From assembly GCF_004322395.1 (NCBI RefSeq), contig NZ_SCTW01000105.1, positions 1-43,623 on the forward strand: a DNA stretch of 43,623 nt, given 5' to 3'. The first letter of the stretch is position 1. Each line of letters begins with the position of its first letter. The translations under genes and the position numbers were made by a program. Below the pieces are notes generated by a model. It was given only the letters and a program-made list of their open reading frames with translations. It was not told the DNA's origin and did no database searches. Source of the stretch: Methylobacter sp. GTDB lineage: Bacteria > Pseudomonadota > Gammaproteobacteria > Methylococcales > Methylomonadaceae. Positions 16,799 to 25,987 of this stretch are shown here, in pieces.

Positions 16799-17254
16799 TT
16801 ATTTACAAGCATCTGCAACCCGTAATGAATCAATACCCAGATTAGCCAGCTCATCCGCCCTATCGTTATCTTTATGGCCTGAATGGCCTTTTACCCAGAC
16901 CCACTCGATATTGTGCCGCTGTATCGCAACATCCAGCCTACGCCACAGGTCTTCATTTTTAACCGGCGTTTTGGAGGCGGTTTTCCAGCCGCGTTTTTTC
17001 CAGTTACTCATCCATTCGGTAATGCCTTGCAATACATATTTCGAATCGGTATTGATCTGCACGGAGCAAGGCTTTTTCAGTGCTTCCAATGCCTGGATCG
17101 CCGCCATCAGCTCCATGCGGTTATTAGTGGTTTCGGGGTCGCCGCCATAGAGTTCTTTAACGACTCCTTTGTAGCTGAATATAACTCCCCAGCCGCCGGG
17201 CCCCGGATTGCCTCTGCAAGCGCCATCGGTATATATAGTGACAAGATCACTCAT
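16799..17254 (-). CDS. rnhA: Ribonuclease HI
   Basis: A 151-residue enzyme that cuts the RNA strand of RNA-DNA hybrids, removing primers and R-loops. The four acidic catalytic residues are present: Asp in [15 protein letters not shown], Glu in NNRMELMA, Asp in NTDSKYV and Asp in [11 protein letters not shown]. The length matches E. coli RNase HI. Its start overlaps the upstream YafS-like gene by eight bases. The E. coli genome has the same yafS-rnhA neighbourhood with mltD close by; dnaQ, which follows in E. coli, is missing here. Confidence 0.97.
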   Translation of the reverse strand: MSDLVTIYTDGACRGNPGPGGWGVIFSYKGVVKELYGGDPETTNNRMELMAAIQALEALKKPCSVQINTDSKYVLQGITEWMSNWKKRGWKTASKTPVKNEDLWRRLDVAIQRHNIEWVWVKGHSGHKDNDRADELANLGIDSLRVADACK

Positions 17255-17966
17255 GTCTGTTTATCTGTGTTGTTGGCGCGTGAAGTGGATTCGGCATAAT
17301 TAAACGGGGGTTTAGTATTTTTACTGGGGTTAATGGGATCAGGTTGTAACGGCGCTTGATTGCTTTAATCGCATAGGCGGTCGATGTGAGCGAGTGCCCT
17401 CGGGTTATAAATTTTCCATAAGTCGATTTTACCGTATCCAACTTAAACTCCGATGATACTGTTACTTCAAAATTTAATAGTTTTAGCCAGTCCAAAATCC
17501 TTGAACGGGAAATAAAATGCCCTCCCCATGAATCGGCCATTTTTTTATCCCACAAATACTGGTATCTAATCCACAGACTCCAAGGATTGAAATTCAGTAT
17601 GACTAATATGCCTTCCGGCTTCAAAACACGTTCGACTTCCCGCATGGTTTGAAACCGAAAGGCGTCAAATTCCAATAAATGCGGAATTATAATCATATCG
17701 ACACTGTTGCTCTGCAAGGGCAGGCTATAAGCTTTAGCCTGGATTTTTCTCGCCTGATTGCAGCCTAAGCTTTTGGCATCGAGTATCGTAAAACTCTTGT
17801 ATAAAGAACAGTCGATGAACTCACTTTCCCAGTCCAGCCCGCCAATCTGCAAAATGGTCTGTTTACAACTGACGGTAATAGATCGTTGTAAATAGTTAGC
17901 TTCAAGCTGTTGTAGCAGTTTGCCTCTAGGGGTTTGGTACCAGGCAAATAAGAAATTACGTTTCAT
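17247..17966 (-). CDS. yafS: YafS-like class I SAM methyltransferase
   Basis: A 239-residue methyltransferase-like protein. The usual glycine-rich SAM motif is weak ([13 protein letters not shown] near residue 40). [18 protein letters not shown] and [23 protein letters not shown] are clearer Rossmann-methyltransferase elements. The gene sits directly upstream of rnhA with an eight-base overlap and divergent from mltD, the arrangement found for YafS in gammaproteobacteria. The substrate is unknown. The symbol rests mainly on gene order. Confidence 0.78.
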   Translation of the reverse strand: MKRNFLFAWYQTPRGKLLQQLEANYLQRSITVSCKQTILQIGGLDWESEFIDCSLYKSFTILDAKSLGCNQARKIQAKAYSLPLQSNSVDMIIIPHLLEFDAFRFQTMREVERVLKPEGILVILNFNPWSLWIRYQYLWDKKMADSWGGHFISRSRILDWLKLLNFEVTVSSEFKLDTVKSTYGKFITRGHSLTSTAYAIKAIKRRYNLIPLTPVKILNPRLIMPNPLHAPTTQINRHE

Positions 17967-18062
17967 ATGCGTATCTTATAGTATCTAACTTTGATGATTT
18001 TCAATAGAAACAAGCTATAATGGTGACATCCTAATAATAAACTTTATTCTTAAAAGGCTTAG

Positions 18063-19694
18063 ATGATGTGCTTTAACTTTAACAGATCAGTTAAACTTTT
18101 ATTAATATTGATCTTTTTAGTCGTAACAGGCTGCTCTACAACATCATCTTTTAACGATAGACCACCCGACTCCACCGAACTGGACAACAGCTATGTGAGA
18201 CATTCCCTGCATCCATTCGGCAAACAAAAATATAATGTATCCTCAAAGTACAAAAATACCGTTTGGGAACGGTTAATATCGTTATATTCTCTGCCCGACA
18301 TTCAAAATGAACGAGTCGATCGCGAGTTAAACTGGTATTTAAGGCACCCGGGCTATCTTGCCAGAGTTCAGCAACGGGCGGAACCCTATCTGCATCTTAT
18401 ACTAGACGAAGTCGAAGCCAAAAACATCCCCGGAGAACTGGCTTTGTTGCCAATAGTCGAAAGCGCCTTTCTGCCGGAAGCGTATTCAAAAAGCGATGCG
18501 TCGGGACTTTGGCAATTTATACCAGCCACCGGCCGTTTATACGGACTGCAACAAAATACCTGGTACGACGGCCGCCGCGATGTTTACGCATCAACCAAAG
18601 CAGCAACCTCTTTTCTCAAACATTTAGGCGAAACTTTCGATGGCGACTGGCATCTTGCGCTGGCCTCTTACAATTACGGCAAAGGTAATATAAGAAAAGC
18701 TATCGAAAAAAATGAAAACCTCAATCTGCCAACCGATTATTGGTCGTTAGATCTCCCCAAGGAAACGGAAGACTATGTGCCGCGATTGCTGGCTATCGCC
18801 AAAATATTTGCTAATGCCGATAAATACAACATCAATTTACACCCCATCCCCAACAGGCCTTACTGTGAACTGGTCGATGCTAAATCCCAACTGGATTTAA
18901 ACAAAGCGGCGGAACTGGCCGACGTGCCGCTTAATGAGTTTTTAAAATTGAATCCCGGCTTTAACCACTCAAGCACCGCGCCGCAAGGACCGCATCACTT
19001 GTTGATTCCGGTTGCCAAAGCGCAATTATTCAAACAGAATCTGGCTCAACTGCCTTATGATGAGCGGGTCGATATGAAGCGTTATCACGCCGAAACAATG
19101 GCTGAGACGATGGCGCAAATTCGACATGATGAAATCCGGACTATACCGAACCAACACAAAGTTAAAGCCGGTGAAAACCTTGTATCTATAGCCGATAAAA
19201 ACAATACAACACCTCAATCGATTCGTCAGGCCAACCACTTGACGAGCAATTCCATCCACTCCGGCATGATATTAAAAATGCCGACGCCGCAAAACTCGTC
19301 AGGCACGCTATCCACAACTAAAACTAAACCCGGAAGCTCCCAAATCTATGTCGTAAAACATGGCGACACACTCTGGAATATCGGGCAAAAGTTTTCAGTT
19401 AGCGGTAAAGACATTGCCGATTGGAATAAACTCAACTCGAAAACGGCATTGGTTTCAGGCCAAAAACTGTCGATTAAAGCCTCCAATCAACAGGCTGTAA
19501 CTTCAAAGGCTGTAGCCTCACTTGCTTCGGCTGGGATTCGTTCGATTAGTTATACCGTGAAACAAGGCGATTCACTGGCGCAAATTTCCCGTAAATTTAA
19601 TGTCTCAATCGCAGATCTGCGCAAATGGAATCCACCGGCAATAAGCAATTCTCTTACTCCAGGAAAAAAACTGAAAGTTATTCTTAATACTTGA
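18063..19694 (+). CDS. mltD: Membrane-bound lytic murein transglycosylase D
   Basis: A 543-residue lipoprotein (lipobox VVTGC near residue 24) that cleaves peptidoglycan glycan strands to 1,6-anhydro ends. The transglycosylase domain spans about 110-240: catalytic Glu133 in PIVESAFLPEA, then ASGLWQFIPATGRLYGL and ALASYNYGKGN. Three LysM glycan-binding repeats follow at about 366-409 (HKVKAGENL), 428-472 (YVVKHGDTLW) and 496-539 (YTVKQGDSLA). Two ATGs are adjacent at the start (18063 and 18066) and either could be used. It is divergent from the YafS-like gene and probably has its own promoter in 17967-18062. Confidence 0.95.
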   Translation: MMCFNFNRSVKLLLILIFLVVTGCSTTSSFNDRPPDSTELDNSYVRHSLHPFGKQKYNVSSKYKNTVWERLISLYSLPDIQNERVDRELNWYLRHPGYLARVQQRAEPYLHLILDEVEAKNIPGELALLPIVESAFLPEAYSKSDASGLWQFIPATGRLYGLQQNTWYDGRRDVYASTKAATSFLKHLGETFDGDWHLALASYNYGKGNIRKAIEKNENLNLPTDYWSLDLPKETEDYVPRLLAIAKIFANADKYNINLHPIPNRPYCELVDAKSQLDLNKAAELADVPLNEFLKLNPGFNHSSTAPQGPHHLLIPVAKAQLFKQNLAQLPYDERVDMKRYHAETMAETMAQIRHDEIRTIPNQHKVKAGENLVSIADKNNTTPQSIRQANHLTSNSIHSGMILKMPTPQNSSGTLSTTKTKPGSSQIYVVKHGDTLWNIGQKFSVSGKDIADWNKLNSKTALVSGQKLSIKASNQQAVTSKAVASLASAGIRSISYTVKQGDSLAQISRKFNVSIADLRKWNPPAISNSLTPGKKLKVILNT

Positions 19695-19758
19695 TTTGCG
19701 GTTGATACGTTTGGATGACATGAGGTTTTTACAAACGTAAAATAACAGCGCCCCAGAA

Positions 19759-19790
19759 AGCAGCATCAAGATAATGATATTGATGCTGCT
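19759..19790. repeat. 11-bp inverted repeat downstream of mltD
   Basis: Arms AGCAGCATCAA and TTGATGCTGCT surround a ten-base AT-rich loop, 65 bases after the mltD stop. There is no T-run, so I call it a hairpin of unknown use. It may slow transcription between convergent mltD and the DUF2780 gene. Confidence 0.5.
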
Positions 19791-19956
19791 CATTCACTAC
19801 TGCCCGGCTTGACATTGTCATCCTTGACTCTCGATTCCGGCGCAATGTTTCCGAAACGGTGAGTTATTTAGACCCTTATTCTTCCAAAGCTTTCTAAAAG
19901 CGCAATCTTGCCGCCTATAGTAATTTTAGATACAGCCATAGGCATACCGAATTAAA

Positions 19957-20547
19957 TCAACGCCCGATTAATGCGGCGCTTAAGGTATTAACCAAAGCCT
20001 CATTGCCATGGGCTTTAACATAATCGATCACCACCGGGATGAATTGCTGCACCATCGCGGGCGACATGCCCTGCTGCTGAAAAGCGGAAACTACAGAAAT
20101 CAAATTCCCCGCAGTCCCGCCCACACCCGAAGCACCTGCTATTGAAGACAAGCGTCCCGCTAAACCGCGCGGTTGCGATAGAACTGGCGCAGCTCCCAGC
20201 ATTTCCTGCATACCCGGAACCGATTGCTCCAACTGGTTAAATGCATCCGGCTGCATCTTGTTTTTAGCGATCTGAAACAAAGCACCTGCACCGCCTTGAG
20301 CCTGAGCCCCAGTCACGCCGGTCCGCTGCACCAACAACTCGGTCAAACTGTTCGTTTGCATAGTCTGGGCTGCATTAACAGCTTGTTGACCCTGTTGCAC
20401 TACTTGACCTGCGTTATTCGCCTGGCCATTGACGTTACTATTGACCTCCTTAAGCACATCCTTCCAATTTGCGGCATCGGCATTTTTGACCGCCGCTACA
20501 GAAAGTGCCAGCGATGCACATAACGTTAAAATAGTCTTGGGCTGCAT
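19957..20547 (-). CDS. DUF2780 (VcgC/VcgE-like) secreted protein
   Basis: A 196-residue exported protein. The start at 20547 gives a clean signal peptide (MQPKTILTLCASLALS..., cut after KNADA) and has GAGAGGAAAA in front; the open frame would add nine charged residues before it. A Gln/Asn/Ala-rich linker covers about 35-70. The rest has the DUF2780 pattern: a hydrophobic helix TELLVQRTGVTGAQAQGGAG, ALFQIAKNKMQPDAF, and a C-terminal helix pair ending ALVNTLSAALIGR. The function is unknown in this family. It is a single gene, transcribed towards mltD. Confidence 0.82.
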   Translation of the reverse strand: MQPKTILTLCASLALSVAAVKNADAANWKDVLKEVNSNVNGQANNAGQVVQQGQQAVNAAQTMQTNSLTELLVQRTGVTGAQAQGGAGALFQIAKNKMQPDAFNQLEQSVPGMQEMLGAAPVLSQPRGLAGRLSSIAGASGVGGTAGNLISVVSAFQQQGMSPAMVQQFIPVVIDYVKAHGNEALVNTLSAALIGR

Positions 20548-20822
20548 ATTTTTCCTCTCATTAAATTTGATCATGATTCAAGATTAAATAATATCAAATG
20601 AAGCTTATATTACAATTAAACGCCTCGGGCCGCACCGCTCGCTTAAAGCGATGCAACGGCACAATATCTAATGGGCAAGGCAATATAAAGATAAAGGCAG
20701 AGTATTGATTCATCAAACTGAAAAATCAGTTAGATTCTAAGAACATTTTACGATTTAATGCTTCGAAACAGGCATAGGCCGACGCAAAGCAATCCCCCCT
20801 TAACAAAGCAGCGAAGGTGCAG

Positions 20823-21767
20823 ATGAAAAAGATACTGGTAACGGGTGCAACCGGGCAACTTGGTTCGGAATTAACGATAACCTTGCGCAATAGATACGGC
20901 GCCGAAAATGTGTTCGCTGCTGCCGATAAAAAGCCGGCCTTGAACGAACTAACGCAATCCGGACCTTATTATTGCCTTGATGTGCGCGATATGCCGGTAC
21001 TCAACCAAATCGTAGAAACTAACAACATCGACACGATTTTCCACCTCGCTGCATTGCTTTCCGCGGTTGCGGAACAACAGCCGCAACAAGCTTGGGATGT
21101 CAACATGAACGGCTTAATCAATGTACTGGAGATTTCCAGAATGCACCAATGTGCGCTGTTCTTCCCCAGCTCCATAGCTGCTTTCGGCACAGAAACCCCG
21201 TCTATGGATACCCCACAGGATACCATCCAAAGGCCGACAACTATTTATGGCATTACCAAAGTTTCAGGGGAACTGCTTTGCGACTATTATCATCATCGCT
21301 TTGACGTCGATGCCCGCGGCTTACGATATCCGGGATTAATTTCCAGCAAAACCAAGCCGGGCGGCGGCACGACCGATTATGCGGTGGATATTTTTTATGC
21401 GGCGATTAAATCGCAACATTATGAGTGCTTCCTTCGAGCCGATACGCAACTGGATATGATGTATATGCCCGACGCTATCGATGCCGCTATTACCTTAATG
21501 ACAGCGGACAGCACGCAGCTAAAACACAGAAACGCGTTCAATGTGACGGCCATGAATTTCACCCCCCAACAGTTGGCCGCAGAAATACAAAAACACATTC
21601 CTGAATTCACCATCGCTTACAATGTTGATCCATTGCGGCAAGCGATTGCCGATTCCTGGCCCAGACACATGAATGACAGCGCCGCCAAAGCCGAATGGGA
21701 CTGGCAGGCTCAATTCGATTTGCAGGCAATGGTCAAAGACATGCTGGAAAAAATTGCGCTCAACTAA
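20823..21767 (+). CDS. L-threonine 3-dehydrogenase, short-chain (epimerase-like) type
   Basis: A 314-residue NAD-dependent SDR-fold enzyme, read from the ATG at 20823 with GAAGG just before it; a GTG six bases earlier is also open. The nucleotide motif is LVTGATGQLGSE, the catalytic residues are in FPSSIAAFG and the YGITK pair, and PGLISSKTKPGGGTTDYAV is typical of the epimerase-like threonine dehydrogenases. It oxidises threonine to 2-amino-3-ketobutyrate. The kbl gene follows 15 bases later, which fixes the pathway. This is the bacterial/animal SDR form, not the zinc-dependent Tdh of E. coli. Confidence 0.92.
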   Translation: MKKILVTGATGQLGSELTITLRNRYGAENVFAAADKKPALNELTQSGPYYCLDVRDMPVLNQIVETNNIDTIFHLAALLSAVAEQQPQQAWDVNMNGLINVLEISRMHQCALFFPSSIAAFGTETPSMDTPQDTIQRPTTIYGITKVSGELLCDYYHHRFDVDARGLRYPGLISSKTKPGGGTTDYAVDIFYAAIKSQHYECFLRADTQLDMMYMPDAIDAAITLMTADSTQLKHRNAFNVTAMNFTPQQLAAEIQKHIPEFTIAYNVDPLRQAIADSWPRHMNDSAAKAEWDWQAQFDLQAMVKDMLEKIALN

Positions 21768-21782
21768 TAAACGGAGGCGTTT

Positions 21783-23006
21783 ATGTCACTGAAAAAATTA
21801 GAACCGCTGTTGACCGACAAATTAACCGAATTACAAAAACAAGGTGTATGCAAAGGTAATGAAAAAATCATTACCGGCATGAAAACGGCTAGTGATGGTT
21901 TCGGCCCTCGGTATTTTCTTGAAGGCTACGGCGACAGGGCTTTCTTGCGCATGAATTCTAACTCCTATCTGGGGCTTGCCACGCATCCGCAGGTCGTCAA
22001 AGCGGAAGCTGAAGCCGCTGAAAAATTCGGCACCGGCCCCGGAGCGGTCCGCTTTATCAGCGGCACTTACCAAGCGCATATTAAGCTGGAGCAAAAGCTG
22101 GCCGAATTTCATGGCCGTGAATCGGCAATGCTGTTTAGTTCCGCTTATACGACGATGACCGGCGTATTACCTCAATTTATTTCTAACGACACTTTAGTTG
22201 TCAGCGATGCGCTGAATCATAACTGCATTATCAATGCGATACGATTATCCCAACCCGCAAGCAAAGAAATTTATGCTCATGCCGATTTTGATGCCTTGGA
22301 CAAAATCCTTGAAACATACAAAGGCAGGATCAAACGCGTTTGCTTGGTTACTGACGGAATTTTCAGCATGCGCGGCGATTATGCCGATCTCAGTAAAATA
22401 AACGCCCGCTGTCAACGGCATGAAGATACGTATGAACAAGGGATTATTACTATTGTCGACGATTCTCACGGCGTTGGCGCTTTTGGGCAAACCGGCCGGG
22501 GCACGGAAGAATATAGCCAAGGCAGGGCGGATATTTTAATCGCTACGCTCGGCAAAGCCTTTGGCGTTAATGGCGGCTACGTCGTTGCCGATTCGGTGGT
22601 CATTGATTATTTACGGGAAACCTCGCCGTCTTATATTTATTCGAATCCGATTACACCGGCTGAAGCGGCCGCGGCAAGTGCCGCTTTAGACATTGTTACC
22701 AGTGATGAAGGCTTACGTTTACTGGATAAACTGCGGGTATTTAGCGTTCGCCTCAGGTCGGGACTTGAACAACTGGGCTTTGAAACTTTACAAGGAGAGC
22801 ATCCTATCGTACCGATCCTGATCAGGAATACAGAAAAAACATCGGCGTTGGTCGAATATTTATTAGCGAATAATATCCTGGTTACAGGCTTGAATTACCC
22901 GGTTGTCCCTCAAGGCGAACAGGAAATCAGGTTACAGGTTTCAGCAGAGCACACGGAAAAAGATTTAGACTATTTATTGGCAAAGCTGACTGATTTTAAG
23001 CAATAG
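21783..23006 (+). CDS. kbl: Glycine C-acetyltransferase (2-amino-3-ketobutyrate CoA ligase)
   Basis: A 407-residue PLP-dependent alpha-oxoamine synthase that splits 2-amino-3-ketobutyrate with CoA into glycine and acetyl-CoA. Motifs include MNSNSYLGLATHP near residue 58, GPGAVRFISGTY, IVDDSHGVGAFGQTGRG and the PLP lysine in ATLGKAFGVNGG. A strong GGAGG lies before the start. With the upstream dehydrogenase it forms the two-step threonine-to-glycine route. The link could supply glycine or one-carbon units to a serine-related metabolism (inference). Its fold relative bioF is in the same window. Confidence 0.93.
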   Translation: MSLKKLEPLLTDKLTELQKQGVCKGNEKIITGMKTASDGFGPRYFLEGYGDRAFLRMNSNSYLGLATHPQVVKAEAEAAEKFGTGPGAVRFISGTYQAHIKLEQKLAEFHGRESAMLFSSAYTTMTGVLPQFISNDTLVVSDALNHNCIINAIRLSQPASKEIYAHADFDALDKILETYKGRIKRVCLVTDGIFSMRGDYADLSKINARCQRHEDTYEQGIITIVDDSHGVGAFGQTGRGTEEYSQGRADILIATLGKAFGVNGGYVVADSVVIDYLRETSPSYIYSNPITPAEAAAASAALDIVTSDEGLRLLDKLRVFSVRLRSGLEQLGFETLQGEHPIVPILIRNTEKTSALVEYLLANNILVTGLNYPVVPQGEQEIRLQVSAEHTEKDLDYLLAKLTDFKQ

Positions 23007-23120
23007 CGAACTGTCCCGATAGCTGTTGATTGGTAGGTAAGTCACGGTCTTGTAAGATTATCTTTTTTGAGAATATTATTTCTTGAACGCTGCAAGATAA
23101 AGTTGGAGGTATTTTTCACT

Positions 23121-23795
23121 ATGTCAGCTATTTATCCCGTGTTTGGTTTTACTCACCCTTTGAGTTCAATAACTCACTTTTTAGGTGCGATATTTTTTAC
23201 TTATCAGGCCATCCTCATGCTTCGGCAGGGCAAAGGGTCGAGCATCCGCATCATCTCACTGGCTGTATTTTCCGGTTCCTGTATTTTTTTATTACTGGTT
23301 AGCGGTATTTATCATTTGTTGGCGATGGCCGGAACCGCGCATACGGTTTTTCAACGGCTCGACCATGCGGCGATTTTTCTAGTTATCGCCGGCACCTTTA
23401 CGCCAATACACTGCATTCTCTTTACCGGATTTTTAAGATGGGGATTTCTTGCTATCGCTTGGGTTCTGGCCATCAGTGGTCTTATCGTAAAAACAATTTT
23501 TTTTACATCAATACCGGAATGGTTAGGCTTGTCTTTCTATCTGGGTCTTGGCTGGATGGGACTGTTAATGGGGTTTCATCTGTGGCGAAGATATGGCTTT
23601 GCTTTTATTCAGCCGCTGGTGCTTGGCGGCATTTTCTATACGGTAGGGGCAGTTATTGAGTACCGCCAAAAACTAACAATACTTCCCGGCATAATCGGCC
23701 CCCATGAGATTCTACATATCACCGTGCTTTTGGGCATAGGTTTTCAGTGGTGGTTTATTGCCAAGGCATTGGATCAGGTCCCGGTTCCTAAGTAA
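23121..23795 (+). CDS. PAQR/hemolysin III family membrane protein
   Basis: A 224-residue protein with about seven membrane segments. The start at 23121 has GGAGGT ten bases upstream; the open frame extends 18 codons further without support. The family marks are present: an early helix with SSITHFLGAIFF, SGIYHL near residue 65, RLDHAAIFLVIAGTFTP near 85 and GPHEILHI near the end. These supply the conserved His/Asp zinc-site residues of the PAQR fold. Bacterial members are named after hemolysin III, but most have no shown haemolytic role. It is probably transcribed alone or as a distal gene of the tdh-kbl unit. Confidence 0.86.
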   Translation: MSAIYPVFGFTHPLSSITHFLGAIFFTYQAILMLRQGKGSSIRIISLAVFSGSCIFLLLVSGIYHLLAMAGTAHTVFQRLDHAAIFLVIAGTFTPIHCILFTGFLRWGFLAIAWVLAISGLIVKTIFFTSIPEWLGLSFYLGLGWMGLLMGFHLWRRYGFAFIQPLVLGGIFYTVGAVIEYRQKLTILPGIIGPHEILHITVLLGIGFQWWFIAKALDQVPVPK

Positions 23796-24197
23796 CGAGA
23801 TAACGTCATACCGGCATGGATTGGCTGAAGAACGACCATTAAAAACAGCCTTTTCCTGCAATACATAACAAACCGCTGTTGGTTCAGCCATTTCCGGCGC
23901 ATACTTGACTGCGATACGGAAGTATCGAACAGCGCTTCAAGTTGGGCGCGTCCCAGAAGCGATTGGATCATTTGATGCGCGATATAGTTCTCCACAGCGC
24001 GTAAGCCAGTCCCTTATCCTCAAAAATCATTTGGCATTAAAAAAATAGCTGATGTATGGCATTCAGCTCAATAGCGATTCACATGATATAGGCAATAGCG
24101 CTTATTGATCTAAGCAATTGAATTTCCTATCTTATAGATACTCGTACAGCACCAGTCGGTTTTTTAGGATTATTTAAATTAAAATAGGAAAGTAAAC
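23796..24197. other. Intergenic stretch with possible decayed minus-strand coding
   Basis: About 400 bases. The minus strand keeps an open frame through 23995-23890 (reading MENYIAHQMIQSLLGRAQLE and on), which looks protein-like, but it runs into low-grade sequence and I cannot name a family. The left end contains CATACCGGCATGGATTG, a motif typical of dispersed repeats. The right end holds the promoter of the small secreted-protein gene, with AGGAAAG before its start. Confidence 0.4.
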
Positions 24198-24584
24198 ATG
24201 AAAAGAATAAATCTAGCGGCAATTTTATTGATTTTATCCGCATTTGCCGGCGCTGTTTATGCCGATATTACCCTGCAATCCAAAGAAGAAGTAGAGGGCA
24301 CTTGGAAGCTGCAATCCACCAAAAACTCTTTAACCGATAAAGAACCGATTCCGAGGGAAGATACCTGGGTATTTAAAGGTGGCAAAGTAACGATCTTACA
24401 TATTCCGCGCGACGGAAAATTCTATGATCAACCGCCGGTAAATTACGAAATAGAAGACGGTAAATTAAAAGTTGCTCTGCTGGGTAATGACAGGTTTGAC
24501 GTATTTACTTTAGTGGAAAAAGACGACAAGAGCATGACCCTGAAAGGAAAATTTGGCGGCTATTATTACTTTGTAAAAAAATAA
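24198..24584 (+). CDS. Small secreted protein, lipocalin-like, function unknown
   Basis: A 128-residue protein with a signal peptide cut after AGAVYA. The mature part begins ITLQSKEEVEGTWKLQS, the pattern of small lipocalin-like or YggN-like beta-barrel proteins (GTW near the start of the barrel). It ends in alternating hydrophobic strands (DVFTLVEKDD, SMTLKGKFGGYYYFV). There is no cysteine in the mature part. It is probably periplasmic and binds a small ligand, but that is inference. It stands alone and is followed directly by repeats. Confidence 0.75.
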   Translation: MKRINLAAILLILSAFAGAVYADITLQSKEEVEGTWKLQSTKNSLTDKEPIPREDTWVFKGGKVTILHIPRDGKFYDQPPVNYEIEDGKLKVALLGNDRFDVFTLVEKDDKSMTLKGKFGGYYYFVKK

Positions 24585-24593
24585 TATCTTAAC

Positions 24594-24629
24594 TTAGGTT
24601 CAAGCGAGGCATGTGCCTCGCTTGAACCT
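24594..24629. repeat. Perfect 36-bp palindrome after the secreted-protein gene
   Basis: Two 18-base arms meet without a loop (left arm starts TTAGGTTCAAGCGAGG, right arm is its exact complement). It sits ten bases after a stop codon. An A-run, not a T-run, follows, so it is not a standard terminator for the plus-strand gene. It probably belongs to a dispersed palindrome family. Confidence 0.7.
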
Positions 24630-24644
24630 AAAAAACGCAGTTAG

Positions 24645-24785
24645 TCCACGAAAGACACAAAAGAAATTACTATGTTCCATTGATTTAGTCATTCACCCTT
24701 TGGGTGACTACCTGCAACGGGTATCTATTTGAATTTTTTCGTGCTTTTTGTGTCACCTAAAGCGCCTACTTTTGATTTTCGTGGA
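24645..24785. repeat. Second copy of the CACGAAA inverted repeat, expanded
   Basis: It starts TCCACGAAAGACAC and ends ATTTTCGTGGA, the same ends as the 71-bp copy at 14834-14904, but is 141 bp long. The middle holds additional material including the hairpin TCACCC-TT-GGGTGA. It appears to be a degraded or expanded copy. Confidence 0.75.
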
Positions 24786-24856
24786 TCAAATGATTTTTCT
24801 AGATTGAACGGTTTTGCGTTGGTTAAGAGTTCAGGCATCGTAAAACGTAAGGAGTA

Positions 24857-25675
24857 TTAAACCTTGTCGGCAACCGCATAAAGTACATTTGCCTGAACCT
24901 CTTGAATCCGAGCATTCGAGATAAATGAAAAATTCGCTTGACGAACATACTCGACCATTTCCGGTTCCATTTGCTCGATGGTACCTCGATAACCCGATCC
25001 GAGCAGCGTCGTCCACCAGTCTTCTGCCGATGCTATTGGGTGATTTGCTTGCTCGGCCACGATCAATGGCTCGGGCACCCCAGCTTCGTTTAACATGGCG
25101 CAGAGAGTGGACGGTTCGGAGATACGATCCCATGGGTTGAAGCCCTTGTATAGACTGGGTCTAACATCGCGAACCGCGTTCCAAAATACCGTGTTACCCG
25201 GTTCAAAGAAATCCGGCCCCCATGTGGTAATTGCAAGTTTTCCGCCCGGGCGCAACACGCGCCATAGCTCACGAATAGCTGCCGGAATATCGGGTACAAA
25301 AAATATTCCGAACACACAAACCACCGCGTCGAAGCTGTCGCCTGCAAAGCCGGTATCAAGCATATCGCCAAGCCGGAATTCAACGTTATTTAAGCCTTGG
25401 TTTTTCGCTTTGACGCTGGCAAGGTTAAGCAGTTTTTCCGCAACATCGATTCCAATAACATGGCCGTTGTGTCCGACTTGCTCGGCCGCAGGTAAAGCAG
25501 ATGCTCCGCTGCCGCAGCATACATCAAGCACCGATGCGCCAGGTTTTAAATCGAGACGATTGACGGTGTTGCGACCGAACCGGTCCCAAAAGGTATTGGC
25601 CGGATGGTCGAACAAATCGGATGCGGCATTATAAGCAGCGGCTGCTTTAGTCTTTGCTTCATTCAAGTCAGTCAT
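24857..25675 (-). CDS. Class I SAM-dependent methyltransferase (UbiE-like), substrate unknown
   Basis: A 272-residue methyltransferase. The SAM motif I reads VLDVCCGSGASALPA near residue 50; motif II is VIGIDVAEKLLNLA, and FDAVVCVFGIFFVPD with LWRVLRPGGKLAITTWGP completes the fold. The N-terminal helix (AAAAYNAASDLFD) and the long C-terminal cap resemble small-molecule or quinone methyltransferases. The true UbiE is usually shorter, so no substrate is assigned. Transcribed alone and flanked by repeats on both sides, it may be accessory. Confidence 0.85.
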   Translation of the reverse strand: MTDLNEAKTKAAAAYNAASDLFDHPANTFWDRFGRNTVNRLDLKPGASVLDVCCGSGASALPAAEQVGHNGHVIGIDVAEKLLNLASVKAKNQGLNNVEFRLGDMLDTGFAGDSFDAVVCVFGIFFVPDIPAAIRELWRVLRPGGKLAITTWGPDFFEPGNTVFWNAVRDVRPSLYKGFNPWDRISEPSTLCAMLNEAGVPEPLIVAEQANHPIASAEDWWTTLLGSGYRGTIEQMEPEMVEYVRQANFSFISNARIQEVQANVLYAVADKV

Positions 25676-25706
25676 AAATTTTCTCTGTTGGTTAACGTAA
25701 TATATT

Positions 25707-25759
25707 GAGCTTCTTGTTTAACCGTTTGCACGATAATGCCCTTGTTGTGTATGGGAATG
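25707..25759 (-). pseudogene. Relic of a toxin-antitoxin antitoxin start
   Basis: About 53 bases match the upstream region and first codons of the antitoxin gene at 30316-30369. On the minus strand they read GTG then QTVKQEA, against M-QAVKQEA in the intact copy. Homology stops abruptly after the eighth codon, and no toxin gene follows. It is a truncated second copy. Confidence 0.8.
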
Positions 25760-25987
25760 AAGCCGCCAATGAGCAATCGATTTCAAGTATCTATATTTTA
25801 AATTATCTAAATCAAATCCTTACCTGCCGTGCTAAAGCCATAAATACTTGTGTGCGGCAAAGTACAGACCGTTTCCGATATTGAGCTTATGTTTTTTTTT
25901 AAGTTTACGACGAAGCATATAGTTCGTCTCTAACTAATCTTCCTGTAATGGGAATTTTTTCTTTGATATGACTTAAGGAGAATAGCC

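Noticed and set aside
19605-19793. 62-codon minus-strand frame with a hydrophobic start, antisense to the mltD 3' end
   Set aside because: Its start lies in a hairpin, it overlaps the LysM-coding region for 90 bases, and the hydrophobic run is explained by AT-rich DNA. No ribosome-binding site was seen.
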